Shown here one piece after another: positions 1 through 10,670 of a DNA stretch of 29,133 nucleotides. The position numbers were made by a program, and so were the translations under genes. Source of the DNA: Giardia muris. Lineage: Eukaryota > Fornicata > Diplomonadida > Hexamitidae. The notes below the pieces were generated by a model. It was not told the origin of the DNA. It worked only from the letters and a program-made list of their open reading frames with translations, and made no database searches. The DNA lies in contig VDLU01000006.1 in NCBI GenBank assembly GCA_006247105.1, positions 1-29,133 of the forward strand. The letters run 5' to 3'. Within the stretch, counting starts at the first letter, position 1. Each line of letters opens with the position of its first letter.

Positions 1-970
1 CGATCACGAAGGTCCTCTCAACCGTCGATCCTCCGTACGTCTGGGCCTGGTAAGGTGTTCGCGTTGAGTCAAATTGAGCCGCAGACTCCACGTCTGGTGG
101 TACCCCTCCGTCAATGCCTTCAAGTTCCAGCCTTGCGGCCATACTCCCCCAGAGCCCGTACCCTGATCGGTTTCCCTTCGATCCTGACGACCTGGCCAGT
201 CTCTCGGTGGCATCGTTTACGCCCGGGAATACGGTGGTGTCTAATCGCCTTCTCGCCCCCGGGCTTCGTCCTGGTTCGACTGATATGGTCTTGGCAAGTG
301 CCTACGCCTTTGTCTGTCTTGGTCGGATCATCCTATTTCACCCGTCCCCCACCAATACACATGCCCTTACCCATTCACCTTCATGTCCGTCCCGGGCTTT
401 CTCGTACTCACTCCCGCCTTAAGCGCTCCTCTTTCCTCCCGGCTGGACGTCTCGACTCCGGACGTTTTAACTGCAACAGCGCCGTACGACGCCTGCCGAG
501 CTGGAATTACCGCGGCTGCTGGCACCAGACCTTTCCCTCGACTTGTGCTGGGGTCATCTACCCCCCAGTCTTCCCATTTCATGGGATCCCCCGTTGCTGC
601 CTCACGCCTTCACGCATTGGGCAAGTTCCGCGCCTGCTGCCGTCCTTGGATGTACGGGCCGTCTCTCAGGCCCGTTCTCCGGAGTCAAACCCTGATCCTC
701 CGCCAGGCATCATCCCCTCCGTAGACCACTACTCTACCGACTAGGTAATACCTCGGAACCTCATCCGGGCATTCGCTCCATCGCGTGCTTTCCTTCCCCG
801 CTCTTGAGCACTCGTCTTGGCGCTGGGTTGCCAGCGGTATCCGTCTAGCCTTCACCCCCGGTCAGACTCGTACCGTTGTACCGAGCCGTCCGCCACTTCA
901 TACCTCGTGTCCGCTTGCATGGCTTTTGTCCTTGGGGGTAGCGTAGTACTCCGGCAGGATCAACCGGATG
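1..970 (-). rRNA. Small-subunit (SSU) rRNA, 5' portion, partial
   Basis: This is the 5' 970 nt of a minus-strand SSU rRNA gene whose 3' part lies beyond the left edge. The 5' end is set at 970, where the reverse complement reads CATCCGGTTGATCCTGCCGG, the Giardia version of the universal SSU start. The 530-loop (complement of attaccgcggctgctgg) lies near 508-525, and a Giardia-like form of the 926R site near 110-126. It is a near-perfect copy of the matching part of the SSU at 7104-8533. One difference stands out: five C at 145-149, where the second copy has six. Confidence 0.95.
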
Positions 971-1085
971 GTCTGTCGATCGGTCGATCCGTCCGTTGTG
1001 GGCCGGCCCTTCCGTCCTCTCGTCGTACGATCCACACTCGTCGTCGGGTGGGTCTTCTCGTCCCGGTCCGGCCTCGTCGTGCCTT

Positions 1086-1133
1086 CCCTATAGTAGCCGA
1101 AAATCGGCCTCCATCTTTGGGCCACTTATTGAA
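1086..1133. repeat. Spacer hairpin element, copy 1 (SSU-proximal)
   Basis: The element starts ccctatagtagccga and runs through cggcctccatcttt to cacttattg. It contains a short inverted repeat (gccga, 3-nt loop, tcggc) at 1096-1108. It lies about 120 bp upstream of the SSU 5' end and is present at the same place in the second rDNA unit (8649-8696). Confidence 0.7.
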
Positions 1134-1249
1134 GGTCTCTAGGTGGGGGTTGTGGTCCTTCTTCCCCAGCTCACTCCCCTCCCTGCGACGGCACTTCGTT
1201 CAGGACCGGGCGAGGGGGGGAGGGAGGAAGACCGAGGGGGGAGGGGGCC

Positions 1250-1550
1250 GTTCGGAGGGGGCCTCCTCCCCGTCCGATTTGGGGGCCTCTCGCCCCTCGC
1301 CCCGTTCGATTTGAGGGGGGCGGGCCCTGGAGCCCTCCTCCCCGTCCGATTTGGGGGCCTCTCGCCCCTCCCCCCGTTCGATTTGAGGGGGGGCGGGCCC
1401 TGGAGCCCTCCTCCCCGTCCGATTTGGGGGCCTCTCGCCCCTCCCCCCGTTCGATTTGAGGGGGGGCGGGCCCTGGAGCCCTCCTCCCCGTCCGATTTGG
1501 GGGCCTCTCGCCCCCCCCCGTCCGATTTGAGGGGGGGCGGGCCCTCGGCC
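1250..1550. repeat. Direct repeats of 72-73 bp, four copies
   Basis: The motif gtccgatttggggg recurs at 1272, 1344, 1417 and 1490, giving a period of 72-73 bp. Each unit contains cctctcgcccctc, then ttcgatttgagggg, then cgggccctgg. The truncated spacer of the other rDNA unit has only one degenerate copy (about 8820-8890), so copy number varies between units. Confidence 0.85.
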
Positions 1551-1589
1551 GGCCTCGCCCCTTCGGGCCCCCGGGCCCCGGCCTCCTGG

Positions 1590-1636
1590 CCCCTACAGTA
1601 GCGGAAAGTCGGCCTCCACCTTTCGTCCACTTATTG
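1590..1636. repeat. Spacer hairpin element, copy 2
   Basis: This is a second copy of the element at 1086-1133: cctacagtagcgg, then agtcggcctccacctttcg, then cacttattg. The left arm of the hairpin carries a mismatch (gcgga for gccga). Confidence 0.65.
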
Positions 1637-1728
1637 AGGGTCCCCAGGTGACCCCTCCGATCCTTCTCCTCCCCGCCCCGCGGCAGCACTTCGTCCCCCG
1701 TCCCCCGGGGCCCGGCCTTCCTCCTTCC

Positions 1729-1772
1729 CCTATAGTAGCCGAAAGTCGGCCTCCATCTTTCGTGCACTTTCT
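1729..1772. repeat. Spacer hairpin element, copy 3
   Basis: This third copy reads cctatagtagccg, then agtcggcctccatctttcg, then cacttt. The hairpin arms gccga and tcggc are intact (1738-1750) with a loop different from copy 1. The spacer sequence beyond it is unique. Confidence 0.65.
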
Positions 1773-2102
1773 GCTCGATTTTAGGTGTAAGTTGGTGTCC
1801 GAAGTCGAGTTTCAAAAAATGGCCCACCAGGCCTCGACCCGTCCCCGGCCCAGGAGCGTCCCGGGAGCCCCCCGACCCCCCAAAGATCCTCATAGGCCCC
1901 CACAAGGCCCTTAGGTGGCCCCTCCATCCCTCTCGACCCGTCCCCAAGGATGACCCCATGCAAGTCTCCTGCCATCCCCACGACCCCCACGGCCCTCCCA
2001 CTGCGTGCACAGTCACGTAACACCGTCGAAAGGGTGCAGGGGGGACGGGAGTCCCATGGGACGAGATGATGGATCGAACCCTCTATTGTCCGGGATTCCC
2101 CT

Positions 2103-2127
2103 GGATTTTCATTAGTAAATATTAATC
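2103..2127. promoter_or_regulatory. AT-rich island in GC-rich spacer, possible promoter element
   Basis: The stretch tggattttcattagtaaata with the following ttaatcc is the only strongly AT-rich patch in the left half of the spacer. Giardia initiators are short AT-rich tracts, so this is a candidate upstream promoter or initiation element for leftward rRNA transcription, about 1.1 kb before the SSU. It also contains AGTAAAT on the plus strand, which matches the Giardia poly(A) consensus AGTRAAY. The role is inference. Confidence 0.3.
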
Positions 2128-2384
2128 CAGGAGGATCTGGAGACCTGGGGGTTGGGGGGACGAGTCAGACGGATGTGGGAGAGGGCTCCCCGACGTGGTA
2201 GAGGGATGGGGGGGAGTGTGTGCAGGCGTGGGGAGGGCTGAGGGAGGAAGGGGGGAGGCCTGAGAGGGGGGGCCACGAGGTGATTCAAGAGGAGTCAGGG
2301 GGGCATGAGGGGGCATGAGGATCATGAGGATCCATGAGGATCCATGAGAGGGGCCAGGGGGATCCACGAGAGGAGTGGGGGGGC

Positions 2385-2535
2385 TGGGGACGCGATGAGA
2401 GCGATGAGAGATGACGGGGGACGATAAGAGATGATAAGAGACGATAAGGGACACGAGACACGATAAGGGACGATAATAAGTGATGAGAGGTGATGAGAGA
2501 CGCGGGAGATGCGAGAGATGCGAGGGACACGGAGA
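2385..2535. repeat. Purine-rich degenerate short repeats
   Basis: Degenerate repeats of roughly 8-12 bp based on gataagaga, gatgagaga and gagacacgata fill this stretch. The plus strand is almost all purine apart from regular t and c, so the transcribed strand is pyrimidine-rich. Confidence 0.7.
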
Positions 2536-2569
2536 CGCGGGCCGCCCGGGGACGCGGGACGCAGACACG

Positions 2570-4189
2570 CCCAGTCAGTGACCGGTGCCCACAGTGGCCT
2601 CGCCCTTCGGGCCGCCCCTTCGGTCCCCCTCTGAGGGGGCCCGTCGCTTCGGCGCCCCTCCGGTCCTAAACTTGAATGAAGGAGAAAGCGGGAAGGGTTC
2701 CCTCCCGTCTGGAATGATGAGCGTCGTCCCGGGCCCCATGGACCCACTACCTCTACTCGTGCCCTCGGGGGCCCGTTCGATCGTCCGTCCGATGACCCGT
2801 GGGGGCCTGAAAGTCCCATGCCGTGTCCGATCTTCACCCTCTGAAGGATCCGTGAGGGACCCGATCGATGAAGGGGGCCCGCCCCGTGGGGGAGTCCCCG
2901 TCCATGGATATGAGGCCCGGGCCCCATATGATGACCCGGATCCCCCTGATGACCCGGTCCATGTGGCCCGTATGAGGGGACGTGAAGGCCCCCTGGATCC
3001 TGTCCCGTGAGGACCGGACGGACCCCCGACCGAAGGAACCCCCATCCGTATGATGGACCACACCCCCACCCATGAAGGTCCATGGACCTATGGGGGGAGG
3101 CCCCGTTCGTCTTGAAGGACCCCGTGAGGGCCCCGGGAGCCCCCGTCCCTCGTATGATGGAGCCATGACCCCCGTACCCGTACGATGATCCCGTGAGGGC
3201 TTGGGCCCCCCATTATAATCCCGTGAGGGTCCGGCCCGAGACCCCAGAGATTCAAGGGGACCCCACGGGGATCCCCTGGCCCCCGTGGACCTCCGTCCCG
3301 TTCATGGAGGACTCGAGGGGGACCTGTGAGGGTCGAGGGGGACCCCGGACCCCAATGGGGAAGATGGTCCCCCATCCCATTCGATGACCCACCCCCGAGG
3401 GGACCGTGGCCCCCCGAAGGCCCATCCATATGACCACATGGTCCGATGACCCGGATCCCTCGAAGGAGGGCGGGGGGGTCGGACCCCAGTCCCCGTCCCC
3501 CGATGGAGCCATGAGCCCCCCCGTGTGAGGGCCCACCCCGTGAGGGACCGGGCCCCCCGTCCCCGTTCATCTTGAAGGACTTCAAGGGCCCCATGGACCC
3601 AGGGGACCCCCGGGGACACCTCGAATGACCCCTGGAGGGAAGGCCCCCGTGAGGACCCATGTGGACTCCCGGGCCAGGGCATGGACCCCCGATCCGTTCC
3701 GTGCCCAGGGGGACGGCCGTGGGCCCACGGGGGACCCCTGTACGACCCCCCGTTCGAGGGACCCGCGGACCCGCCCTCGCCCCTCCGGTCTTTTGATCTC
3801 GAGTCCGGATCCAAAATCCACTGTAACCGTTCCAAATCTGGTATCCTTCTGTAGGCCCCCGTACCCGGGCCTTCGACCCACGGGGGTCTGATCTCGCTTC
3901 AGGTCGATCCGGGCGGGGGACGCCCCCCCTTGGGGCCCTCACCCCCCCTGGTATGACCCTCGGCGCCTCAAGTCTCACCCCTCGGGGATGCCCCCTTACG
4001 ACCGGGGGCCCTCACCCCCCTGGTCCCACGACCGGAGGGGAGCCCTTCCCACCCCCCTGGTATGACGGGGGATGCCCTCACCCCCCTTCAGGTCTTCCTC
4101 GGGGCGGGGGGCCTCGCTTCCGGCCCCCCCTTCGGGTCTCACGACCCTCGGGGGGGTTGTTCCGGCCCTTCCCTCACCCCCTCAGGTCT
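2570..4189. repeat. Degenerate GC-rich spacer repeats beside the LSU 3' end
   Basis: Short phrases recur imperfectly throughout: ccgtgaggg, ccatatgatgacccgg, tcttgaaggac, gatggagccatgac. From about 3930 onward, ccctcacccccctgg, ggtatgac and caggtcttc with cctcgggg recur every 40-60 bp. On the minus strand the right part lies immediately after the LSU, so the rRNA terminator or processing sites probably lie here. I cannot point to one. Apparent proteins here are Gly/Pro/Arg-rich low-complexity frames. Confidence 0.6.
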
Positions 4190-4484
4190 TCGACCCTCGG
4201 GGGCTCGGGGGGAATGCCAACCCGAACCAAACCTCAGGCGGTCGCAAGAAGCTCCACGCCGTACAGTAGGTCGGAGAAAAGGGTCGTCAACCCGGGCGAA
4301 TCGAGGGGAAGCCCCTCAACCCATGCGAGTAGGTGGGATGGACACTTAGAGGCGTTCAGTGCTAGTCCCCCGAGCGCGACAGACCGGCACTGTCAAGTCA
4401 AACAACCGGGAGATCGGAGGCTCGCGACGGGTGTTCCTCTCGTACTGACCCGACGTACTGGACGCATGGAGATGGTCGGTAGGA

Positions 4485-4528
<44 letters not shown>

Positions 4529-4578
4529 CCTTAGACGGGTGAACAATCCGACGCTTCCGCACCGATGCATGCGGACGG

Positions 4579-4622
<44 letters not shown>

Positions 4623-4624
4623 GG

Positions 4625-4668
<44 letters not shown>

Positions 4669-5113
4669 TCACCTCCACGCTCGGATTACCGGAGCGGTTG
4701 AAGGATCGTTAGGCCACGCTTTCACGGCAAGTACCGGGACAGGGGGTACTAGTCAAGTAAGCTTATGCCCTTATGCTCCACGTGAGGTTTCCGACCTCAC
4801 TGAGCTTACCATAGGACGCCTGCGGTGTGATCTAGCAGGCGCGCCGCCCCAGCCAAACTCCCCATCCGACCGTGTGCCGATGTAAGTCGGTGAGTGGGAT
4901 GGTGAACAACGTCAGGGTATCTCATGGAAGCGGCCTCCCCTGTATGCTGCACCGATGATCCCATCCCCCAGGATCGGATTGGAGTCAAGCTCAAAAGGGT
5001 CTTCTTGCCCCGCCGACCAACACCCGCCCGTTCCCGGGTCTGTAGGTTCACGGAGGCATGACTTGGGACAGTGGGATCCTCGTTGATCCATTCATGCACG
5101 TCGGAAATTACCC

Positions 5114-5165
<52 letters not shown>

Positions 5166-6887
5166 AGGGCTTGGATGAACCTCTTCATGGTGACGGTCAT
5201 GGCACTGGGCAGAAATCACGTCGTGTACGCATCCATGACGACTGGCACGACGCTATGTTGTTAGTAGACAGTCGGGATCCCTCGGTCCGTGCCGGTTCTG
5301 ATCGATCAGAGCCACTCCTTCTCCCGAGGTTACGGAGCTAGTTTGCCGACTTCCCTGAGTCATGGTCTCTCCCGCCTAGAGGCTGATCACCTTGGAGTCC
5401 TGTTGCGGTTGTGGTACGATCAGGATGGGGGGGACACAACGGGTTTCATGGATGACCGAAGGGACATGTGATCCATCATGGCCATGCACGACCTGAAGTA
5501 CTACTGGCCATGGGGGGACTGGGGTAGGACGGGATGACTCCCACCATGTGCTTCGTTCATGTACCGTTGTGAAAGGATGTCACCAAGACCCCATCATACC
5601 ACCGGGATGTTAACCGGTCAGCCCTATCGTCCTGTGAGGATGACCCCATGGTACGGCGTACACCATCGGACTTAGGATCGTGTCACCCGTATCTGATCGA
5701 CAGGGATACGGAACCCATCTCCACGTCAGGCCTCCAGATGGAGTAATGGCTACTACTACCGAGATCAGCAATCATGACTCGATCCACCACGTGTCACCCC
5801 ATGGCTTCGACTCGATCATGACGACCTCCTACCCGAGACACATCTCGGTCGGGTTCCGATCGTATGCTTCGGCGTGTTCCATTTTCCGGGCCCCTCGATT
5901 CGGCTGGTGGGTTGTTACACACTCCTTAGAGGCTTCCTACTGTTAAGGCCACCTTCCAGCTGTCACGATCGACGGACACCGTTTGATCGAGCATACACTT
6001 CCACACCTTCCCCCGACTGTCGGTTCATCCCGTCTTGCCCGTCCTGCTTACCAGGAGAGGCCCACTCGACATCAACACTGTTGAGGGGGCCCACACAAGT
6101 TGGCCCCGCTCCACCCTTGTTCATGGTTCGAGGGGTGGATAAGGAGTGACCTCCCTACTCCCACCGATCGTGGCCTTACCTAGGGCAGCTGTTCATGATG
6201 TCGGCTATCCTGGGAGACATTTCGGAGGTAACCAGCTACCAGGTGGTTCGATGAGTCTTTCGCCCCTACACTCAACTCGACCGAGCGATTTGCACGTCAG
6301 CACCGGGATGGGCCTCCACCAGGCTTTCGTCTGGCTTCACCCTGGTCAAGTGTAGATCACCACCTTTCGGGTCTAGGACCGATCGCTCTGCCCTTGTAAG
6401 GGGCCCCTTGAAGTCTTGACTTCCCTTTGCCACATGACTCGCGATCGGTCCTAACTCCTCGGTCCGTGTTTCGAGACGGGCCCGACCAATCGATCATCGA
6501 CAGGTCGGGAGTCGCCTCCCGGGTTCAGGGTCTTTTGACGTGCCTGGGTCGGCATCCTTCTCACCTTTCGTTCGCACTACTTGGTCCTCTATCGGTCTCG
6601 GGGCGGTATTTAGCCTTAGAAGGGTACCACCTCCTCTTCCCTCTACACTCTCAAGCAGAGGTACTCGTCGTTGGGGTTGTGTCCATCCCTACGGGACTGG
6701 CACCCTCCTTGGTGTGGGTTTCAACCCATCTTCGGGTTTAGGACATCCCCCCAGTCCTCACAACGCTCATCGCTTCGAGGTCGGACTACTCCTGGATCGC
6801 TCGCCGCTAATCAAGGAATCCCGGTTGGTGTCTTCTCCTGGGCGTACTGATATGCTTAAGTTCCACCCGTCATCTTCATCGGAGTGG
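4190..6887 (-). rRNA. Large-subunit (LSU) rRNA
   Basis: This is the minus-strand LSU gene. The complement of the conserved 5' motif AACTTAAGCATATCAG is at 6846-6861, about 30 nt inside the 5' end. The peptidyl-transferase segment (complement of gttatccctgtggtaacttt) is at 4645-4664. The sarcin-ricin loop, AGTACGAGAGGAAC on the minus strand, is at 4433-4446. The 5' end is placed from the start of conserved sequence. The 3' end is placed from an expected size of about 2.7 kb and is uncertain by tens of bases. Confidence 0.9.
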
Positions 6888-6944
6888 GGGGGGATCCTCA
6901 TCTCATTCCCCATCGTTCAACCCCTCGAACAACCCAGTTCGTAG
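6888..6944 (-). other. Internal transcribed spacer 2 (ITS2), approximate
   Basis: A stretch of only about 55 bp separates the 5.8S and LSU genes. Such short spacers are typical of Giardia. Boundaries are approximate because neither mature rRNA end is directly visible. Confidence 0.6.
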
Positions 6945-7068
6945 ATCACCCCACCACCCCGATGATCCATTCGAAGATCGATGTCACGTGCTTGGACCAC
7001 ATCGAGTATCGTCGTCAGCCACGTCCTTCATCGTCCCCCGAGCCAAGGCATCCACCGGGTCGCGTCAT
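6945..7068 (-). rRNA. 5.8S rRNA
   Basis: On the minus strand the sequence contains GGTGGATGCCTTGGCTC followed by CGATGAAGGACGTGGC, the hallmark 5.8S motifs. It lies between SSU and LSU in the usual order. Ends are estimated to within about 10-20 nt. Confidence 0.85.
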
Positions 7069-7103
7069 CTCATTGCCTTCATCCTCGTACCTTCCCTCTC
7101 GAT
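7069..7103 (-). other. Internal transcribed spacer 1 (ITS1), approximate
   Basis: About 35 bp lie between the SSU 3' end (GGATCC at 7104-7109 in complement) and the estimated 5.8S 5' end. Confidence 0.6.
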
Positions 7104-8533
7104 GGATCCATCCGCAGGTTCACCTACGGATACCTTGTTACGACTTCTCCTTCCTCCAAGCCTCGCGGTTCGTCCCTGTTCGGTTCATCCCTCCCAGGAG
7201 CTCGCCAGAAGACCCAGTCGGTAGGAGCGACGGGCGGTGTGTACAAGGGGCAGGGACGTATCCGGCGTAGATTGATGACCTACGCCTACTAGACATTCCA
7301 GGTTCACGAGGACGTTCCAGTCCACGATCCCAACCACGTGGGGGTTTGATCTCATCAAGCTTCACAACTCGACGTGGTTTCATCCCCACAGTGTAGTACG
7401 CGTGCAGCCCAGGGCGTCTAAGGGCATCACAGACCTGTTATCGCCCCACCTTCCTCCAATTCACCATTGGCGGTCCCATCCAGGTTAGGGTCTCGCTCGT
7501 TGTCGCAGTCAAGCAGACGGCTCAAGCCACGGGCTGTGAACGGCCATGCACCACCACTCGTACGATCACGAAGGTCCTCTCAACCGTCGATCCTCCGTAC
7601 GTCTGGGCCTGGTAAGGTGTTCGCGTTGAGTCAAATTGAGCCGCAGACTCCACGTCTGGTGGTACCCCTCCGTCAATGCCTTCAAGTTCCAGCCTTGCGG
7701 CCATACTCCCCCCAGAGCCCGTACCCTGATCGGTTTCCCTTCGATCCTGACGACCTGGCCAGTCTCTCGGTGGCATCGTTTACGCCCGGGAATACGGTGG
7801 TGTCTAATCGCCTTCTCGCCCCCGGGCTTCGTCCTGGTTCGACTGATATGGTCTTGGCAAGTGCCTACGCCTTTGTCTGTCTTGGTCGGATCATCCTATT
7901 TCACCCGTCCCCCACCAATACACATGCCCTTACCCATTCACCTTCATGTCCGTCCCGGGCTTTCTCGTACTCACTCCCGCCTTAAGCGCTCCTCTTTCCT
8001 CCCGGCTGGACGTCTCGACTCCGGACGTTTTAACTGCAACAGCGCCGTACGACGCCTGCCGAGCTGGAATTACCGCGGCTGCTGGCACCAGACCTTTCCC
8101 TCGACTTGTGCTGGGGTCATCTACCCCCCAGTCTTCCCATTTCATGGGATCCCCCGTTGCTGCCTCACGCCTTCACGCATTGGGCAAGTTCCGCGCCTGC
8201 TGCCGTCCTTGGATGTACGGGCCGTCTCTCAGGCCCGTTCTCCGGAGTCAAACCCTGATCCTCCGCCAGGCATCATCCCCTCCGTAGACCACTACTCTAC
8301 CGACTAGGTAATACCTCGGAACCTCATCCGGGCATTCGCTCCATCGCGTGCTTTCCTTCCCCGCTCTTGAGCACTCGTCTTGGCGCTGGGTTGCCAGCGG
8401 TATCCGTCTAGCCTTCACCCCCGGTCAGACTCGTACCGTTGTACCGAGCCGTCCGCCACTTCATACCTCGTGTCCGCTTGCATGGCTTTTGTCCTTGGGG
8501 GTAGCGTAGTACTCCGGCAGGATCAACCGGATG
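7104..8533 (-). rRNA. Small-subunit (SSU) rRNA, complete
   Basis: This complete SSU gene on the minus strand is 1430 bp long, unusually short for a eukaryote and typical of Giardia. The 5' end is CATCCGGTTGATCCTGCC, in complement, at 8533. The 3' end contains the complement of caggttcacctacgg and cttgttacgactt just inside 7104. The universal decoding-region site (gacgggcggtgtgtac) is near 7229-7244 and the 530-loop near 8070-8087. It matches 1-970 with an offset of 7562 before, and 7563 after, a single-base difference at about 7707-7712 (six C here, five in the other copy). Confidence 0.97.
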
Positions 8534-9030
8534 GTCTGTCGATCGGTCGATCCGTCCGTTGTGGGCCGGCCCTTCCGTCCTCTCGTCGTACGATCCACAC
8601 TCGTCGTCGGGTGGGTCTTCTCGTCCCGGTCCGGCCTCGTCGTGCCTTCCCTATAGTAGCCGAAAATCGGCCTTCATCTTTGGAGCACTTATTGAAGGTC
8701 TCTAGGTGGGGGTTGTGGTCCTTCTTCCCCAGCTCACTCCCCTCCCTGCGACGGCACTTCGTTCAGGACCGGGCGAGGGGGGAGGGAGGAAGACCGAGGG
8801 GGCCCGAGGGGGCCGTTCGGAGGGGGCCTCCCCCCGTTCGATTTGGGGCCTCTCGCCCCTCTCCCCGTTCGATTTGAGGGGGGACGGCCCCTCGGCCGGC
8901 CTCGCCCCTTCGGGCCCCGGGCCCCGGCCTCCTGGCCCCTACAGTAGCGGAAAGTCGGCCTCCATCTTTGGGACACTTCTTGGGGGTCCGTGGGTGGGGG
9001 TTGTGGTCCTGCACGGCACTTCGTTCCTCT
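8534..9030. other. Terminal rDNA spacer, truncated
   Basis: Sequence upstream of the complete SSU matches the left part of the full spacer. It includes hairpin elements at about 8649-8696 and 8937-8985 and one 72-bp repeat unit at about 8820-8890. The match fades after about 8995-9030 and no LSU follows. This is therefore the inner boundary of the rDNA array. It lacks the AT-rich island present 1.1 kb upstream of the SSU in the other unit. Confidence 0.8.
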
Positions 9031-10670
9031 CCGTCTCCCTTCCCCATCCCCTGTGTCCTTCCTTTCTCTCCTGGAAGCCCTCATCGTCCGGAAGTGAGGA
9101 GACTCGGATCTAAGTGATGCCAGATGCAGTCCGTGAATGTGCTTGAGGGGACCGTAGCAGCTGGGTTCATACGTCGGGATGCCTGGACAGGATAGACCTG
9201 CCCATTGTGGGTGCTATCAGGCCTCAGGTTGGACCGGACGTCTCGAGGTCGTAGTATGAGACCCCGGAAGCACTCGTGATGGGGCTGCTGTTCTGGGTCG
9301 AGACGGGAAGATCGGAAGGGAGGTGAGCCCGTTCCCTGTGTGCGGCCTCCAGGCACGTGTTTCGGTCATCCCCATGTCCCCGGGCCTCCTGGTCGTATCT
9401 CAAGGAGGTCCTCGATGACGTCCGGTCGTCACGGCACGTCAGAGGCCTGGTTGGGAGACGCCTCCCCGAACCCCCTCGTGGGACGGTCCGGTCGGTCCTG
9501 TACGTGCAGGCGTCTAGGAGGTGGGAAGGGTAGGATGCCACTCTATACGCGTACCTACCAGTCTGAAGGCGTCCGTCTTGCCCCAGCCCTCCCACCACTT
9601 GACCTGCCCCCAATTCCCTGCACGTTGCTGACAGGATGACCTCGGATGAAGAGCCGTCCGAGGTGGAGATAACGGAGACCTCCTTGGCGTCCGTGTTGGG
9701 AAGGGGTCAGTCGGACGACCGGGAGCACGTCCCTGCAGGAGGAGCTCCCCAATGGCAAAGGTCTCAGGGCGTTCGTATTCTCCTCATCCTTGGGCGTGTG
9801 ATGACAGCCCCACTCGAACGATATCCGTGCAAGGGTGGACAAGGAGGTCCTCGTGGCTTCAAGAAGGGTTCCAGGAGGAAACAGGGATCCGACGACAAGG
9901 GGACGATCAGAGTCGGAGGCCGAGTTGGGGCGAGGAAGGGGCGAACCAGTGGCTGGTGTATCAGACTCAGGGTTCGAGAGCGAGGGGATCCATAAGGTCG
10001 GACAGGACTCGTGTTCCATCCGATGATCGAACTCAGAGGTTCCATGTCCCCCCGACGTCCTCAGCCGATGGTGGACCTCCCGATGCCACCACAGTCGGGA
10101 AGGAGGTAGAACGTGTCCTTCCACGAACCGACTGACACCCACTCCGTTCGACTCGGACGGTCTTCCCTGTGCATGAGGACCCGTCGTCGTGGATGCTGTC
10201 ATCCCCGAGGATCCTCAGTGCATCGTGGGACGACCAAGGAGGATACTGTCCATGGTGGCGTCGACCCGTGCACCTCACGCTCCTCGAACAGACTCCAGTT
10301 CGTGGCACGGCCCCACAAGCTGGAAGGCGTGAACTCCGGACACCCACTTCCGTCACGAGTCCGGGGCAGTGAGCAGCCGGGATTGGCTCACACAGCCATG
10401 CACGGCCTGGTGTCCTTCCCCTCTATCCATCCATGCCCTCAGACAGATCCGAGGATGCCGGCCCTCCTTCATGGAGACGGGTTGGGATCAACCGGGGCTC
10501 ATGGTCGTCCTCTCGTCCCTCCCGTGATCCCGTTCACTCCTCTTGATCGAAGGACGAAGACCGGGGCACTGGACGATGACTGTTGATCCCGGAGGCCCAT
10601 AGGAGGACCGACGGGGACTCCTTCATCCGGCCGGGCCTTCCGACCTCCTGCCCCTGCCTCCGGATGCAGG
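9031..10670. other. No recognisable gene between rDNA and the ankyrin gene
   Basis: I see no rRNA-like sequence, tRNA or recognisable protein here. Several overlapping open frames of 60-215 codons occur on both strands, the longest on minus at 9555-10202. None has a familiar motif, a clean start context or consistent codon character. Short stretches on the plus strand (for example around 9640-9780, 9880-10020 and 10160-10370) read like protein in changing frames, so a heavily decayed gene is possible. Confidence 0.4.

Larger units (their letters stand above)
971..4189. other. rDNA intergenic spacer, complete
   Basis: This very GC-rich spacer separates the 5' end of one SSU from the 3' end of the next LSU, about 3.2 kb. 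On the transcribed (minus) strand it must hold the 3' end and terminator of the rRNA unit at its right side and the promoter and 5' leader at its left side. It contains three copies of a hairpin element, four 72-73 bp direct repeats, an AT-rich island, a GA-rich repeat block, and a long zone of degenerate GC-rich repeats next to the LSU. Open frames inside it are low-complexity and I do not regard them as genes. From memory, the published G. muris spacer is about 3.3 kb and contains long direct repeats. Confidence 0.85.

Noticed and set aside
1250..1550. CRISPR-like regular repeats
   Set aside because: The 72-73 bp units are contiguous tandem repeats without unique spacers, in a eukaryotic rDNA spacer.
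55..9113. Many open frames of 60-280 codons in the rRNA genes and rDNA spacer
   Set aside because: They overlap rRNA genes or GC-rich repeats, duplicate exactly with the rDNA unit, are low-complexity (Arg/Pro/Gly/Ser) and show no domain.
9555..10202. Minus-strand open frame of 215 codons
   Set aside because: It has no recognisable motif, overlaps equally long frames on the other strand, and has no AT-rich initiator, so coding is not supported.
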